Of a stretch of DNA of 64,000 nt, positions 1 to 8,952 are shown piece by piece. Made by a program: the position numbers and the translations under genes. Within the stretch, counting starts at the first letter, position 1, and each line of letters starts with the position of its first letter. The notes beneath the pieces were generated by a model. That model was not told the origin of the DNA, did not search any database, and saw only the letters and a list, made by a program, of their open reading frames with translations. Origin of the DNA: Hyphomicrobiales bacterium (lineage in GTDB: Bacteria > Pseudomonadota > Alphaproteobacteria > Rhizobiales > Xanthobacteraceae); assembly GCA_013911975.1 (NCBI GenBank), contig JACESF010000016.1, forward strand, positions 1 to 64,000, given 5' to 3'.

Positions 1-266
1 GGTGCGGGGCAGGCGGGGAGGCATCGGGTCGTCCACCTCGATCGATCGCACGCGGGCCGCCTGCGGGCTCGGGCTCTGGAGCTATGACGTGAAACGCCTT
101 GCGCTTCAATGTGCCGGACCCGGAGATTGTTTGCATGCGCGCAAAAAATGTGGATGCCGGGCGCGCTGGTCCCGGCCCATGGCGGCCGGGAACCGGCGGT
201 TCGGGTTGAAACCACCGCTAACCTATTGATAGACAGCGGCTCGATGACGGGAGCGGGGAGAGAGCG

Positions 267-1235
267 GTGCTGGACGAGGGGTTCGTGCAGGCGGCCGAGG
301 GCACCCTGCGGGCGGCCTTGCCGCGATGGGGCCTCGCCCCCGATGCGCGGCTCGCGCGCCTGTCCGTGTCCGAGAACGTGGCCTTCCGCGCGCAGGACGG
401 CACGCGCGACCTTGTGCTGCGCGTCCATCGCCCCGGCTATCACGACCGCGCCGAGATCGCCTCCGAACTCGCATGGCTCCAGGCCCTGGACGGGCAGCTT
501 CCGGTGCCGCGCCCGGTGGCGGCGGAGGGGGGCGACTTCATCCTGGACCTCATGCCCGGCGGCCGGCGCCATCATGTGGTGGCGTTCCAGTATCTCGCGG
601 GCGCCGCGCCCGAGCCGGGGGCCGATCTCGGTGCGTGGTTCACGGAACTGGGGGCGCTGACGGCGCGGCTGCACCTCCAGGCGCGCGCCTGGCGACGGCC
701 GGAGGGATTCCGGCGCAAGGTCTGGACCTTCGACACCATGATCGGTTCGGCGCCGCACTGGGGCGACTGGCGCGCGGGCCTCGGTCTCGAGCCGGAGGGC
801 GCGCGGGTGATCGGGCGGGCGGCGGCGCGGCTGGAGCGGGAGCTGGCGGCCATCGGCCAGGGACCGGACGTGTTCGGCCTCATCCATGCGGACCTGCGGC
901 TCGCCAATCTGCTGGTGGACGGCGCGCGCCTGTCGCTCATCGATTTCGACGATTGCGGCTTCTCGTGGTTTCTCTACGACTTCGCGGCGGCGGTGAGCTT
1001 CATCGAGCACGAGCCCTACATTCCCGCCCTCGCGGAGGCGTGGGCGGCGGGATACCGGCGGATTGCGCCCCTGACGGACGCCGACGCGGCGCTGCTGCCC
1101 CTGTTCGTGACGCTGCGCCGCATCCTGCTCACCGCGTGGCTCGCCTCCCACAAGGAGACCGACACCGCCCGCGCGCTGGGGCCGGACTATACGCGCGGGA
1201 CGGTGGATCTGTGCGAGGCGTACCTCGTGCGTTAG
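267..1235 (+). CDS. APH-fold phosphotransferase (aminoglycoside/homoserine kinase-like)
   Basis: A 322-residue kinase of the aminoglycoside phosphotransferase/choline kinase fold. It should transfer the ATP gamma-phosphate to a small hydroxylated substrate in the cytoplasm; the substrate cannot be read from the sequence. The catalytic Brenner motif is HADLRLAN (His207, Asp209, Asn214), followed by the metal-binding stretch LIDFDDCG (Asp226-Asp229). The N-terminal half has the expected nucleotide-binding lobe with SENVAFR. The start is GTG, preceded by a purine-rich GGGGAGAGAG stretch at about 255-265; no better start lies nearby. The gene stands alone and converges with the hupE-like gene 7 bases downstream. 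Homoserine kinase type II (ThrB) is a relative, but the surroundings give no threonine pathway context. Confidence 0.85.
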   Translation: MLDEGFVQAAEGTLRAALPRWGLAPDARLARLSVSENVAFRAQDGTRDLVLRVHRPGYHDRAEIASELAWLQALDGQLPVPRPVAAEGGDFILDLMPGGRRHHVVAFQYLAGAAPEPGADLGAWFTELGALTARLHLQARAWRRPEGFRRKVWTFDTMIGSAPHWGDWRAGLGLEPEGARVIGRAAARLERELAAIGQGPDVFGLIHADLRLANLLVDGARLSLIDFDDCGFSWFLYDFAAAVSFIEHEPYIPALAEAWAAGYRRIAPLTDADAALLPLFVTLRRILLTAWLASHKETDTARALGPDYTRGTVDLCEAYLVR

Positions 1236-1242
1236 GGGCGGG

Positions 1243-1845
1243 TCAGGCCGCCAGGCGGGCGACGAGCATCACGCCGCCCAGCGCGATGGCCGCGCCCGAC
1301 GCGCGCACCAGGACCGCGCCGTGGCGCTCGCCCATGCGGGCGATGCCCATGCCGAGGCCGATGCCCGCCAGATGCAGCGCGGCGGTGGCGGCGACGAAGC
1401 CCAGGCCATAGGCGAGCCCGCTGGCATCGTCGGGCATTTCGGCGCCATGGGCATGCCCGTGGAACAGCGCGAAGAAGCCGGCGATGGCCATGGCGCCGGC
1501 CAGCGGAAGGGTCACGCCGAAGGCCACGGCGGCGCCCAGCACGACCACCGACAGCGCGATGGCGATCTCGACATACGGCAGGTCGATGCCGGACGCGCCC
1601 AGCGCGCCGCCCACCACCATGAGGGCGACAAAGGTGAGTGGCACGGCCCAGACCGCGCGGCCGCCGGACTGCCAGGCCAGGATGCCGACCGCCACCATCG
1701 CGAGCACATGGTCAAGGCCGGTGAGAGGGTGAAGGAAGCCGTGTGCCAGCCCGTGGGCATCGCCAACACCGGTATGGGCGAAGGCCATGGAGGGCAGGAG
1801 TGTCAGGAAGCCGGCAGCGAGAAGGGGGCGGAGCGAGCGCATCAT
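1243..1845 (-). CDS. HupE/UreJ family metal (nickel/cobalt) permease
   Basis: A 200-residue membrane protein of the HupE/UreJ family, whose members bring Ni or Co across the inner membrane for hydrogenase or urease. A cleavable signal peptide (residues 1-23, ending AFA before HTGVG) is followed by the family motif HPLTGLDH (His39, Asp45, His46). Several glycine/alanine-rich transmembrane helices follow, with a second His-rich stretch FHGHAHG in the middle. Two ATG codons stand together at the start; a weak AGGGA lies about 10 bases upstream. No hydrogenase or urease genes are in this window, so the metal and the client enzyme are unknown. Length and motifs fit the family well. Confidence 0.88.
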   Translation of the reverse strand: MMRSLRPLLAAGFLTLLPSMAFAHTGVGDAHGLAHGFLHPLTGLDHVLAMVAVGILAWQSGGRAVWAVPLTFVALMVVGGALGASGIDLPYVEIAIALSVVVLGAAVAFGVTLPLAGAMAIAGFFALFHGHAHGAEMPDDASGLAYGLGFVAATAALHLAGIGLGMGIARMGERHGAVLVRASGAAIALGGVMLVARLAA

Positions 1846-2013
1846 TGTGTGTTGGTCCCTCTGGTTGGAAGCATGCTAGATCGTGGACACGCCGTCGTGA
1901 ACCTCCATCCTGACGCCATCTGTTCGGAGGGCGCGGCGCGCGGGCGGGCGCGGTTGGCACCGCCGTGCGGTATTGGTATGCAGTGGCAGTCCCGTTTCTC
2001 AGCGAGTGAGCCC

Positions 2014-2640
2014 ATGAGCCGCGATTTCTCCGTTCTGCGTGTCTGCGCTTTGGCCGGCGCTCTCGTCCTGGCGGGCATGGGCGGCGCCTTCGCCCAGGCC
2101 CCGGCCCCCGCCGCGCCCGCGCAGCAGCCGAAGAAGCCTGCCGCCGCCGCTCCCGCCGCCGCGAAGCCCGCTTTGGGCGCCGCCGAGGATGACGGCCCGA
2201 GCCGCACCAGCGCCACCTATGACGACTGGGTGGTGCGCTGCGAGCGCGGCGAGGGTACGGGCGGCGCCAAGGTCTGCGAAGTGGCGCAGACGCTCCAGAT
2301 CGGCAATCCGCAGCAGAACCTCGTGGCGCAGGTGGTGTTCGGCAAGCTGAAGAGCGACGCGCCGCTGCGCCTCGTGCTGCAATTGCCCGTCGGCGTCTGG
2401 CTGCCGGCCGGCGCCCAGCTCACGGTGGGCGACAATGGCAAGCCCCTGCCGGTGGCCTTCAAGTTCTGCATCCGCGCCTGCATCGCCGACACGGACCTGA
2501 CCCCCCAGCAGGCGAGCGCCCTGTCCGCCGCCACGGGCGCCGGGTCCCTGGCTTTCCAGGACCGCAACCAGGCGCAGATCACGCTTCCCATTTCCCTCAA
2601 GGGGTTGTCGGCCGCGCTGGCGGCGCGCGACAAGATGTGA
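2014..2640 (+). CDS. Invasion-associated locus B (IalB) family protein
   Basis: A 208-residue exported protein of the IalB family, common in Hyphomicrobiales and usually periplasmic or outer-membrane associated; its molecular role is not established. The signal peptide spans about residues 1-28 (VCALAGALVLAGMGGAFAQA). A low-complexity Ala/Pro/Lys linker follows to about residue 55, then the IalB domain with YDDWVVRCERG, a pair of cysteines (CE, VCE) and the closing FKFCIRACIAD. An in-frame ATG exists at 1978, but starting at 2014 puts the signal peptide at the true N-terminus. A perfect inverted repeat lies just after the stop codon. Confidence 0.85.
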   Translation: MSRDFSVLRVCALAGALVLAGMGGAFAQAPAPAAPAQQPKKPAAAAPAAAKPALGAAEDDGPSRTSATYDDWVVRCERGEGTGGAKVCEVAQTLQIGNPQQNLVAQVVFGKLKSDAPLRLVLQLPVGVWLPAGAQLTVGDNGKPLPVAFKFCIRACIADTDLTPQQASALSAATGAGSLAFQDRNQAQITLPISLKGLSAALAARDKM

Positions 2641-2647
2641 GCGATTA

Positions 2648-2679
2648 GATGCGCTGCAGTGTCCATGCTGCAGCGCATC
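2648..2679. terminator. Perfect 12-bp stem hairpin after the ialB-like gene
   Basis: GATGCGCTGCAG and CTGCAGCGCATC form a perfect 12-base-pair stem around an 8-base loop, starting 8 bases after the stop codon. A second weaker hairpin (GATGCC...GGCAT) follows. There is no clean T run, so this is a terminator-like or RNA-stabilising hairpin rather than a textbook intrinsic terminator. Confidence 0.6.
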
Positions 2680-2835
2680 AGGGATGCCGTTTTCGCATGG
2701 CATGACTTTTATTGTTTGATATCAGTTTGATGGCCCGCCTCAGGGTCGTGCCGACCCCTTGCGGCATAGGTCAGCCTTCTTGACCATTGTTGCAATGCAC
2801 CTAGATTGCGCCTCCGGGGCTTGAAGGAGGTCCGC

Positions 2836-3447
2836 ATGAACATGGAGCAGAGCGAGGCGATCCCGGTGATTCGCCGCCTTTGGCCGGCGGAATCCCTGTT
2901 GCTTCGGGACCATCTCCTGCGGCTCGACGCGGACAGCCGGCGCAGCCGGTTCGGTTCTTCGGTGAGCGAGGAATTCGTCACCCATTATGCCGGGCGGGTG
3001 TTCCGCTCCGGCTCCATCGTGCTCGGCGCCTTCCTGGAGGGGACGCTGCGCGCGGCGGGCGAGCTTTATCCCCTGTCCGAGATCCTCGCCAAGGAGGCGG
3101 AGGCCGCGTTCAGCGTGGAGACCGAGTATCAGGGGCACGGCGTGGGCACCCAGCTCATGGAGCGCATCATCCTGGCGGCCCGCAACCGGGGCATCCGCAC
3201 CCTGCAGATGAACTGCCTCGCCTATAACCGGCCCATGCAGAAGATGGCCCGCAAGTTCGACGCCGACCTCGCCTTCGAGAGCGACACGGTGATCGCGCAG
3301 GTGATCGCGCCCTTTCCCACGGCCCTGTCCCTGGCCGAGGAGGCGAACGCGGAAGCGCGCGGGGTGGCGGGCGCCATCTTCCAGGCCCACCGCGATGCCG
3401 CCGAGCGCGTGTTCGACCTGTTCCTGCCGACGCCCCGCGCCGCCTGA
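2836..3447 (+). CDS. GNAT family N-acetyltransferase
   Basis: A 203-residue acetyltransferase of the GNAT fold. The acetyl-CoA binding signature is VETEYQGHGVGTQLMERII (motif A, Q/R-x-x-G-x-G/A), near residues 95-113, followed by LQMNCLAYNRPMQKMARKF, the usual C-terminal part of the fold. It probably acetylates a small molecule or a protein amine in the cytoplasm; the substrate cannot be told. The start is set by a strong AAGGAGG at 2824-2830, five bases before this ATG; an in-frame codon 30 bases upstream has no such site. Monocistronic, converging on the SMR gene. Confidence 0.85.
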   Translation: MNMEQSEAIPVIRRLWPAESLLLRDHLLRLDADSRRSRFGSSVSEEFVTHYAGRVFRSGSIVLGAFLEGTLRAAGELYPLSEILAKEAEAAFSVETEYQGHGVGTQLMERIILAARNRGIRTLQMNCLAYNRPMQKMARKFDADLAFESDTVIAQVIAPFPTALSLAEEANAEARGVAGAIFQAHRDAAERVFDLFLPTPRAA

Positions 3448-3460
3448 GGCCCTGCCGGGC

Positions 3461-3790
3461 TCAGTGGGACACGGTCTTTGAAAGCAGGTTCACCACCAGC
3501 ACGCCCGCGATGATGAGGCCGAGGCCCACGATGGCCGGAAGGTCCAGCTTCTGGCCGTAGAGCACGGCGCCGATGGCCGCCACAAGGACGATGCCCACCC
3601 CGGACCAGACCGCATAGGCGATGCCCACCGGCATGGTGCGCAGCACCAGGGACAGGCAGTAGAAGGCGATCGCATAGCCCACCGCCACGATGATGGACGG
3701 GCCGAGCCGGGTGAAGCCCTCGGCGGCCTTGAGCGCGGAGGTGGCGATCACTTCCGCCACGATGGCGATGAGTAGGTACAGGTAGGTCAT
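3461..3790 (-). CDS. Small multidrug resistance (SMR/EmrE-type) efflux protein
   Basis: A 109-residue four-helix inner-membrane protein, the usual size of the SMR family. It has the conserved membrane glutamate in helix 1 ([15 protein letters not shown], Glu13), the AVWSGVG segment in helix 3 and the [10 protein letters not shown] end. These proteins work as antiparallel dimers and exchange protons for cationic compounds or guanidinium. The open frame continues upstream of this ATG, but homology and the first membrane helix begin here. The sequence does not separate Gdx-type guanidinium exporters from Qac-type drug exporters with certainty. Confidence 0.9.
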   Translation of the reverse strand: MTYLYLLIAIVAEVIATSALKAAEGFTRLGPSIIVAVGYAIAFYCLSLVLRTMPVGIAYAVWSGVGIVLVAAIGAVLYGQKLDLPAIVGLGLIIAGVLVVNLLSKTVSH

Positions 3791-3919
3791 GGCGGCATGG
3801 AAGGGATGGTGCCCTTTCCCGTCAACGATTTTCTGTCCGCACCCCGCGCGGCCGCGTGGAGAAGCCGGTCCCCCTGGCGCCCCGGCGCCTGATCCCGATT
3901 CGGCCGGCCCCACCGGTCG

Positions 3920-6900
3920 CTAGTGGAAATTGCGCCCCTTATGGACCGCGCTGCGCGCATCCGCCGGCCCGGACAGGGCGCCGCGCGGGTCCGGCCGCGG
4001 CGGCCGGCGGCCCTCGTCCGTGCGCAGCGACGGCTCGATGCGCGCGCCCTCCGCGCCCACCCGTTCCAGGAGGTGGCTCCAATCCTCCAGATGGTCCGCC
4101 ACCAGATGGACCACGCCCGCCGCGTTCTGGAGGCGCCCGGTGACGCCTACCAGGCGCGCGCCCATCACCACGGGGCGATAGGTCTCGAACACGCGGGGCC
4201 AGATGATGATATTGGCCCAGCCCCCCTCGTCCTCGATGGTCATGAAGATGACGCCGCTGGCGGTGCCCGGCCGCTGGCGCACCAGGACGAGGCCGGACAA
4301 GGCGAGGCGCCGCCCGGTGCGCAGCTCCGGCAGGCGGGCGGCGGGCGTGATGCCGCGCCGCTCCAGGGTGTCGCGCAGGAAGGCGACGGGGTGGTCCTTC
4401 AGGGACAGCTTGAGGTGCCGGTAGTCCGCGATCACCTGCGCGCCCGGGGGCAAGGTCGGCAGGTCCACGTCCGGTTCGTGTGCGGCGGTGGCGGCGGCGC
4501 GGAACAGGGGCAGGTCGTCCTTGTCGCCGGAGCGGCGCAGCCCTCGCACCGCCCACAGGGCCGCGCGCCGGTCCAGCCCTAGGGAGCGGAAGGCATCGGC
4601 ATCCGCGAGGCGTTCCAGGGCGGCGGGCGTGAGGCCGGTGCGCAGCCACAGGTCGCGCACGCTGTCATAGCCCGCGCCCCGCCGCGCCGCGATCACCTGC
4701 CCGTCCGCCTCCCGCAGGCCGTCCACCTGCCGCAGCCCCAGCCGCACCGCGTGGCTTGTGCGCAGGGCCGGGGCCATGTCGCCATGGCGGGCATGGAGCC
4801 GCGCGGCGGGGGCGCCCGCGTCCGGCTCCAGCGCGTGGTCCCAGAAGGAGGCGTTGATGTCCACGGGGCGCACCTCCACCCCATGCTCGCGCGCGTCGCG
4901 CACCAGCTGGGCGGGCTGGTAGAAGCCCAGCGGCCAGGCGTTCAGCATGCCCGCGAGGAGGACGTCCGGGTAATGGCATTTGAGCCAGGCGGAATCGTAG
5001 ACCAGCAGCGCGAAGCTCTCCGCATGGGAGCGGGGGAAGCCGTAGGAGCCGAAGCCCTCGATCTGCTTCCACAGGCTTTCCGCGAAGGCGCGGCTGTAGT
5101 TGCGGGCGATCATCCCGTTGATCAGCCGCGCATGGAACGTGCCGATGGTGCCTGTCTTTTTGAAGGTGGCCATGGAACGTCGCAACTGGTCGGCCTCTTC
5201 CGCCGTGAAGCCGGCCGCCGTGATGGCGATCTGCATCACCTGCTCCTGGAACAGGGGCACGCCCAGCGTGCCTTCCAGCACCTCCTTCAGCGCCTCCGAG
5301 GGGTAGTCCACCTTGTCGATGCCCTGCTTGCGGCGCAGATAGGGGTGCACCATGCCGCCCTGGATGGGGCCGGGGCGCACGATGGCCACCTCCACCACGA
5401 TGTCCTCCATGCTGGCGGGCTTGAGGCGCGGCAGCATGGTCTGCTGGGCGCGGCTTTCCACCTGGAAGACGCCGATGGAATCCGCGCGCTGGAGCATGGC
5501 GTAGACCGCCGCGTCCTTCTGGTCGTCCAGGGCGCCGATGCGCGCGCAGGGGATCGCGTAATGCGCCTCCAGCAGCCCGAAGCATTTCTTCAGCGCCGTG
5601 AGCATGCCGAGGGCGAGCACGTCCACCTTCAGCAGGCCCACGGATTCCAAGTCGTCCTTATTCCATTCGATGATGGGCCGCTCCTCCATGGCGGAGCGGG
5701 TGAGGGGCACGGTCTCGTCCAGCCGGTCATGGGTCACCACCATGCCGCCCACATGCTGGGAGAGGTGGCGGGGAAAGCCCATGAGGTCGCGGCTCAGCGC
5801 CAGCACCTGGGCGAGGCGGTGGTCCGTGGGGTCGAGCCCCAGCCGGCGCGCCTCGCTGTCCTTCACCCCGGCTTCCGACCAGCCCCAGACCGAGCCCGCC
5901 AACGCGTCCAGCGTGTCCTGGGAGAGGCCGAATACCTTGCCCACGTCGCGCACCGCCGAGCGGGTGCGGTAGGAGATGGTGGTGGCCGCGAGCCCGGCAT
6001 GGGCGGCGCCGTAGCGGGCATAGACGAATTGCAGCACCTCCCCGCGCCGCTCATGCTCGAAATCCACGTCGATGTCCGGCGGCTCGGCCCGGTTCCGGGA
6101 GATGAAGCGCTCGAACAGGAGCGAGGCCTTCATGGGGTTCACCTCGGTCAGTCCGAGGCAGTAGCAGACGGCGGAATTGGCGGCCGAGCCGCGCCCCTGG
6201 CAGAGGATGTCGCGGGAGCGGGCGAAGCGGACGATCTCGTCCACGGTGAGAAAATAGGGCGCGTAGCCCATCTCCGCGATCAGCGCCAATTCATGGTCGA
6301 GCGCGTCGCGGACCTTGGGCGGGATGCCCTGCGGATAGCGCCGGGCGGCGCCCGCCCAGGCCCGCGCGGTCAGCGTCTCCTGGGGCGTGCCCTCGCCCGG
6401 GCGGCTCTCGCGCGGATAGGTGGGCTTCAGGTCGGCCAGGGAAAAGGCGAGGTCCGCCGCGAAGGCGGCGGTCTCCTCCAGGGCCTCGGGCGCGGCGCGG
6501 AACAGGCGGGCCATCTCGGCGGGCGGCTTCAGGTGGCGCTCGCCATTGGCCTCCAGCAGGCGGCCCGCCCCGTCCAGGGTGGCATGGGCGCGGATGCAGG
6601 TGAGCACATCCTGCAGGGGGCGGCGGCCGGGCGCGTGACAGAGCACGTCGCCCACCGCCAGGAGCGGCAGGCCCGCGCCCCGGGCGGTCTCGCGCAGCCG
6701 CGCGAGGCGGCGCCCGTCGTCGCCCCGGCGGGGCAAGGTGGCGGCGAGCCAGAGCCGGTCCCCCGCCGCCTCCCGGAGCTGCCCGAGCAGGCGGCCGAAC
6801 GCCTCCGGCAGGCGGCGCGGGGGCAGGAGCGCGAGGTTGAGCCCCTCCTGCCATTCCAGCAAGTCTTCCAGCCGCAGCACGCAATCCCCCTTGTCCGCCC

Positions 6901-7375
6901 GCATGTTGCCGGCGGTGAGCAGGCGGCAGAGGCGGCCGTAGGCGGCGCGGTCGCGGGGATAGGCGAGGATGTCCGGCGTCCCGTCCCGGAAGGCGAGGCG
7001 CGTGCCGATGGCGAGCCGGAAATGGGGCGGAACCTCGATCGTCTCCTCTTCCTCTTCCTCGCCCGTCCCCTGCGTCGCCGCCCCGGGTTCCCCGTCTGCC
7101 GGAGGAGCCGCTCCGGCCTGTCCCCTCTCGGCTTCCTCCCGCAGCGCCGCCAGCCGTTCCGCCGCTGCCTGCGCCTTGCGGTCGGCGGCGGCGCGCAGGG
7201 CCTGGATCTGGCTGTGGGCGCGCACCACGCCCGCCAGCGTGTTGCGGTCGGCGATGCCGATGCCCGCATAGCCCAATTGCAGCGCCGCCCGCACATATTC
7301 CTCCGGGTGGGAGGCGCCCGTGAGGAAGGTGAAATTGGTGGTCGCGGCCAGCTCGAAATAGGACGGCGCGCTCAT
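3920..7375 (-). CDS. dnaE2: Error-prone DNA polymerase DnaE2 (ImuC)
   Basis: A 1151-residue C-family polymerase that performs SOS-induced translesion synthesis together with ImuA and ImuB. The N-terminal PHP domain opens with FELAATTNFTFLTGASHPEE. The palm contains the catalytic aspartates in PPDIDVDFEHERR. Helix-hairpin-helix and OB-fold regions follow (GLVLVRQRPGTASGVIFMTI), and the protein ends KGRNFH, the characteristic DnaE2 tail. The start ATG overlaps the imuB stop (ATGA at 7372-7375), so the two are translationally coupled; an upstream extension of the same frame runs antiparallel to nothing and lies inside imuB. An unusually long charged linker (about 45 residues ending in a run of glutamates before TIEVPPHFR) interrupts the PHP region near residues 62-120. 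Confidence 0.96.
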   Translation of the reverse strand: MSAPSYFELAATTNFTFLTGASHPEEYVRAALQLGYAGIGIADRNTLAGVVRAHSQIQALRAAADRKAQAAAERLAALREEAERGQAGAAPPADGEPGAATQGTGEEEEEETIEVPPHFRLAIGTRLAFRDGTPDILAYPRDRAAYGRLCRLLTAGNMRADKGDCVLRLEDLLEWQEGLNLALLPPRRLPEAFGRLLGQLREAAGDRLWLAATLPRRGDDGRRLARLRETARGAGLPLLAVGDVLCHAPGRRPLQDVLTCIRAHATLDGAGRLLEANGERHLKPPAEMARLFRAAPEALEETAAFAADLAFSLADLKPTYPRESRPGEGTPQETLTARAWAGAARRYPQGIPPKVRDALDHELALIAEMGYAPYFLTVDEIVRFARSRDILCQGRGSAANSAVCYCLGLTEVNPMKASLLFERFISRNRAEPPDIDVDFEHERRGEVLQFVYARYGAAHAGLAATTISYRTRSAVRDVGKVFGLSQDTLDALAGSVWGWSEAGVKDSEARRLGLDPTDHRLAQVLALSRDLMGFPRHLSQHVGGMVVTHDRLDETVPLTRSAMEERPIIEWNKDDLESVGLLKVDVLALGMLTALKKCFGLLEAHYAIPCARIGALDDQKDAAVYAMLQRADSIGVFQVESRAQQTMLPRLKPASMEDIVVEVAIVRPGPIQGGMVHPYLRRKQGIDKVDYPSEALKEVLEGTLGVPLFQEQVMQIAITAAGFTAEEADQLRRSMATFKKTGTIGTFHARLINGMIARNYSRAFAESLWKQIEGFGSYGFPRSHAESFALLVYDSAWLKCHYPDVLLAGMLNAWPLGFYQPAQLVRDAREHGVEVRPVDINASFWDHALEPDAGAPAARLHARHGDMAPALRTSHAVRLGLRQVDGLREADGQVIAARRGAGYDSVRDLWLRTGLTPAALERLADADAFRSLGLDRRAALWAVRGLRRSGDKDDLPLFRAAATAAHEPDVDLPTLPPGAQVIADYRHLKLSLKDHPVAFLRDTLERRGITPAARLPELRTGRRLALSGLVLVRQRPGTASGVIFMTIEDEGGWANIIIWPRVFETYRPVVMGARLVGVTGRLQNAAGVVHLVADHLEDWSHLLERVGAEGARIEPSLRTDEGRRPPRPDPRGALSGPADARSAVHKGRNFH

Positions 7376-8952
7376 CCGAACAGCCCGTGCACATACCAGG
7401 CGGGGCGGTCGGTCTCGGTACCGAACAGGCCGGAGCGGAACAGCCAGAAGCGCCGGCCGTCCTGTGTCTCCACGCGGAAATAGTCGCGGGTGGGGCTGAA
7501 TCCCTCTTCCCGCCACCAGGGGGCGGCGATGCGCTCGGGCCCTTCCGCCCGGGCCACGTCGTGGAGCACGCGCCGCCAGCGGAAGCGCGCGGGCGGCCCG
7601 TCCGGCACCTCCGCCATGGCCTCGATGGGTTCCGGCGGGGCGAACAGGAGCGGCGGGCGGCCCGGTCCGGCCATGTCGCCGGCGGCAAGGTCCGGCGCGT
7701 CGAGCGCGGCGGGGTCGAAGGCGCGCCGGGCGGCCTGGGCGGGCACCAGCCGTCCCGCCTCCTCGGGAATGTGCGCGTCCGCGTGCCGGGGCAGCAGCAC
7801 CCGCTCGCGCCCCAGCCGGGCCGCGAGGCGGTCCAGCAGCGCGTCGAGGGCGTCCGCGTCCGCGCGGTCGGTGTCGAACCCCTCCTGCCGGGGCGCCAGC
7901 GGCTCGGCGAGGGGGGCGGACAGGCGCAGCAGGTCGAAGCCGAACCCGGCCTCCAGGCTGGTGAGCGCGGCCACCTTCTCCGCGAACAGCCGGGCGACGA
8001 GGGCGGGATCGCGCACCGGCCGTCCGCTGCCCACGGCGAGGCGGGTCAGCTTGCCGTCCACCCGGAACAGGCAGAGGTCGAGCCGCCGCGCGCCGAGGCC
8101 ATGGCGCTCCAGGGCCTGGGCGAGGGTCTGCGCCAGGTGGCGGGTGAGGCCCAGCACGTCCTCCACCCGCTCGATGGGTTCGTTCAGTGCCTTTTCCACG
8201 CTGAAGCGGGGCGGGGGGAAGCGATGGACGAGGGCCGCGCGGCGCAGGCCCGTGGTCGCCTCCAGCCGCTCCAGCAGCGCCGCGCCGAAGCGGGCGGCGA
8301 GGGGCGCGCGCGGCTTGTCCCGCAGGTCGGCGATGCGCGTGAAGCCGAGGCGGGCGAGGGCGGCGAGGGTCGCCGCCTCCAGCCGCAGCGCGGCCAGGGG
8401 CAGGGGCGCCAGCAGGGCGGCGAGGTCCCGCTCGGGCGGCACCACGAGGCCGCGCCGGCCGGAGAAGCGGGCGAGGGCGGCGGCGGCGTCGGGCGTCGCG
8501 GCGATGGCGGCGCGGGCGGAATAGCCGCTTGCCGCCAGGCGCCCCAACAGGTCGCGCAGCAGGGCCGGCTCGCCGGAAAACAGGTGGGCGCAGCCGGAAA
8601 TGTTCAGCACCAGCCCGTCGGGGGCATCCAGGGCGAGGAGCGGGGTATAGCGCTCGCAGGCATCGGCCAGGGCCTCCAGCACGCGGGCGTCGGCCTCCGG
8701 CGCGTGGGGTGCCACCTGGAGGGTGGGATGGCGCGCGCGGGCGTCGGCCAGCGGCAGGCCGGGCCGCAGGCCGAGGGCGGCGGCGGCGGTGTTGAGCGCC
8801 GCGAGCCGCATGGCATTGCCCGCCTGCGTCACGCTCGCCCGCGGCAGGGCGCGGGCCTCAGGCGGTAAGGCTTCCTCGATCCGGTCGGTGGAGAGATGGT
8901 CCAGCCACAGGCTGAGATAGCGCCGCCCGCCGGCGTCCGGTGCCTGCGTCAT
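7372..8952 (-). CDS. imuB: ImuB, Y-family polymerase-like SOS mutagenesis protein
   Basis: A 526-residue member of the ImuB branch of Y-family polymerases. It acts as a non-catalytic adaptor that brings DnaE2 and ImuA to the beta clamp. The N-terminus RRYLSLWLDHLSTDRI is typical of ImuB, and the fingers/thumb-like region includes LNISGCAHLFSGEPALLRDL. The C-terminal part has the little-finger-like segment and ends with WYVHGLFG. The reading frame overlaps the 3' end of imuA by 95 bases. The conserved RRYLSLWL can only be retained with the ATG at 8952, so the overlap seems real. It is coupled to dnaE2 by an ATGA overlap. Confidence 0.94.
   Translation of the reverse strand: MTQAPDAGGRRYLSLWLDHLSTDRIEEALPPEARALPRASVTQAGNAMRLAALNTAAAALGLRPGLPLADARARHPTLQVAPHAPEADARVLEALADACERYTPLLALDAPDGLVLNISGCAHLFSGEPALLRDLLGRLAASGYSARAAIAATPDAAAALARFSGRRGLVVPPERDLAALLAPLPLAALRLEAATLAALARLGFTRIADLRDKPRAPLAARFGAALLERLEATTGLRRAALVHRFPPPRFSVEKALNEPIERVEDVLGLTRHLAQTLAQALERHGLGARRLDLCLFRVDGKLTRLAVGSGRPVRDPALVARLFAEKVAALTSLEAGFGFDLLRLSAPLAEPLAPRQEGFDTDRADADALDALLDRLAARLGRERVLLPRHADAHIPEEAGRLVPAQAARRAFDPAALDAPDLAAGDMAGPGRPPLLFAPPEPIEAMAEVPDGPPARFRWRRVLHDVARAEGPERIAAPWWREEGFSPTRDYFRVETQDGRRFWLFRSGLFGTETDRPAWYVHGLFG

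Noticed and set aside
1..266. Possible short gene or second copy of the palindromic repeat (GTGGATGCCGGGC...GGTCCCGGCC at about 150-178)
   Set aside because: No open frame with family features. The repeat resemblance is partial and its arms do not pair well, so I do not call it.
4751..7483. A 910-codon open frame antisense to dnaE2
   Set aside because: Long antisense frames are expected in GC-rich genes. The translation is His/Gly/Arg-rich with no domain, and dnaE2 explains the region.
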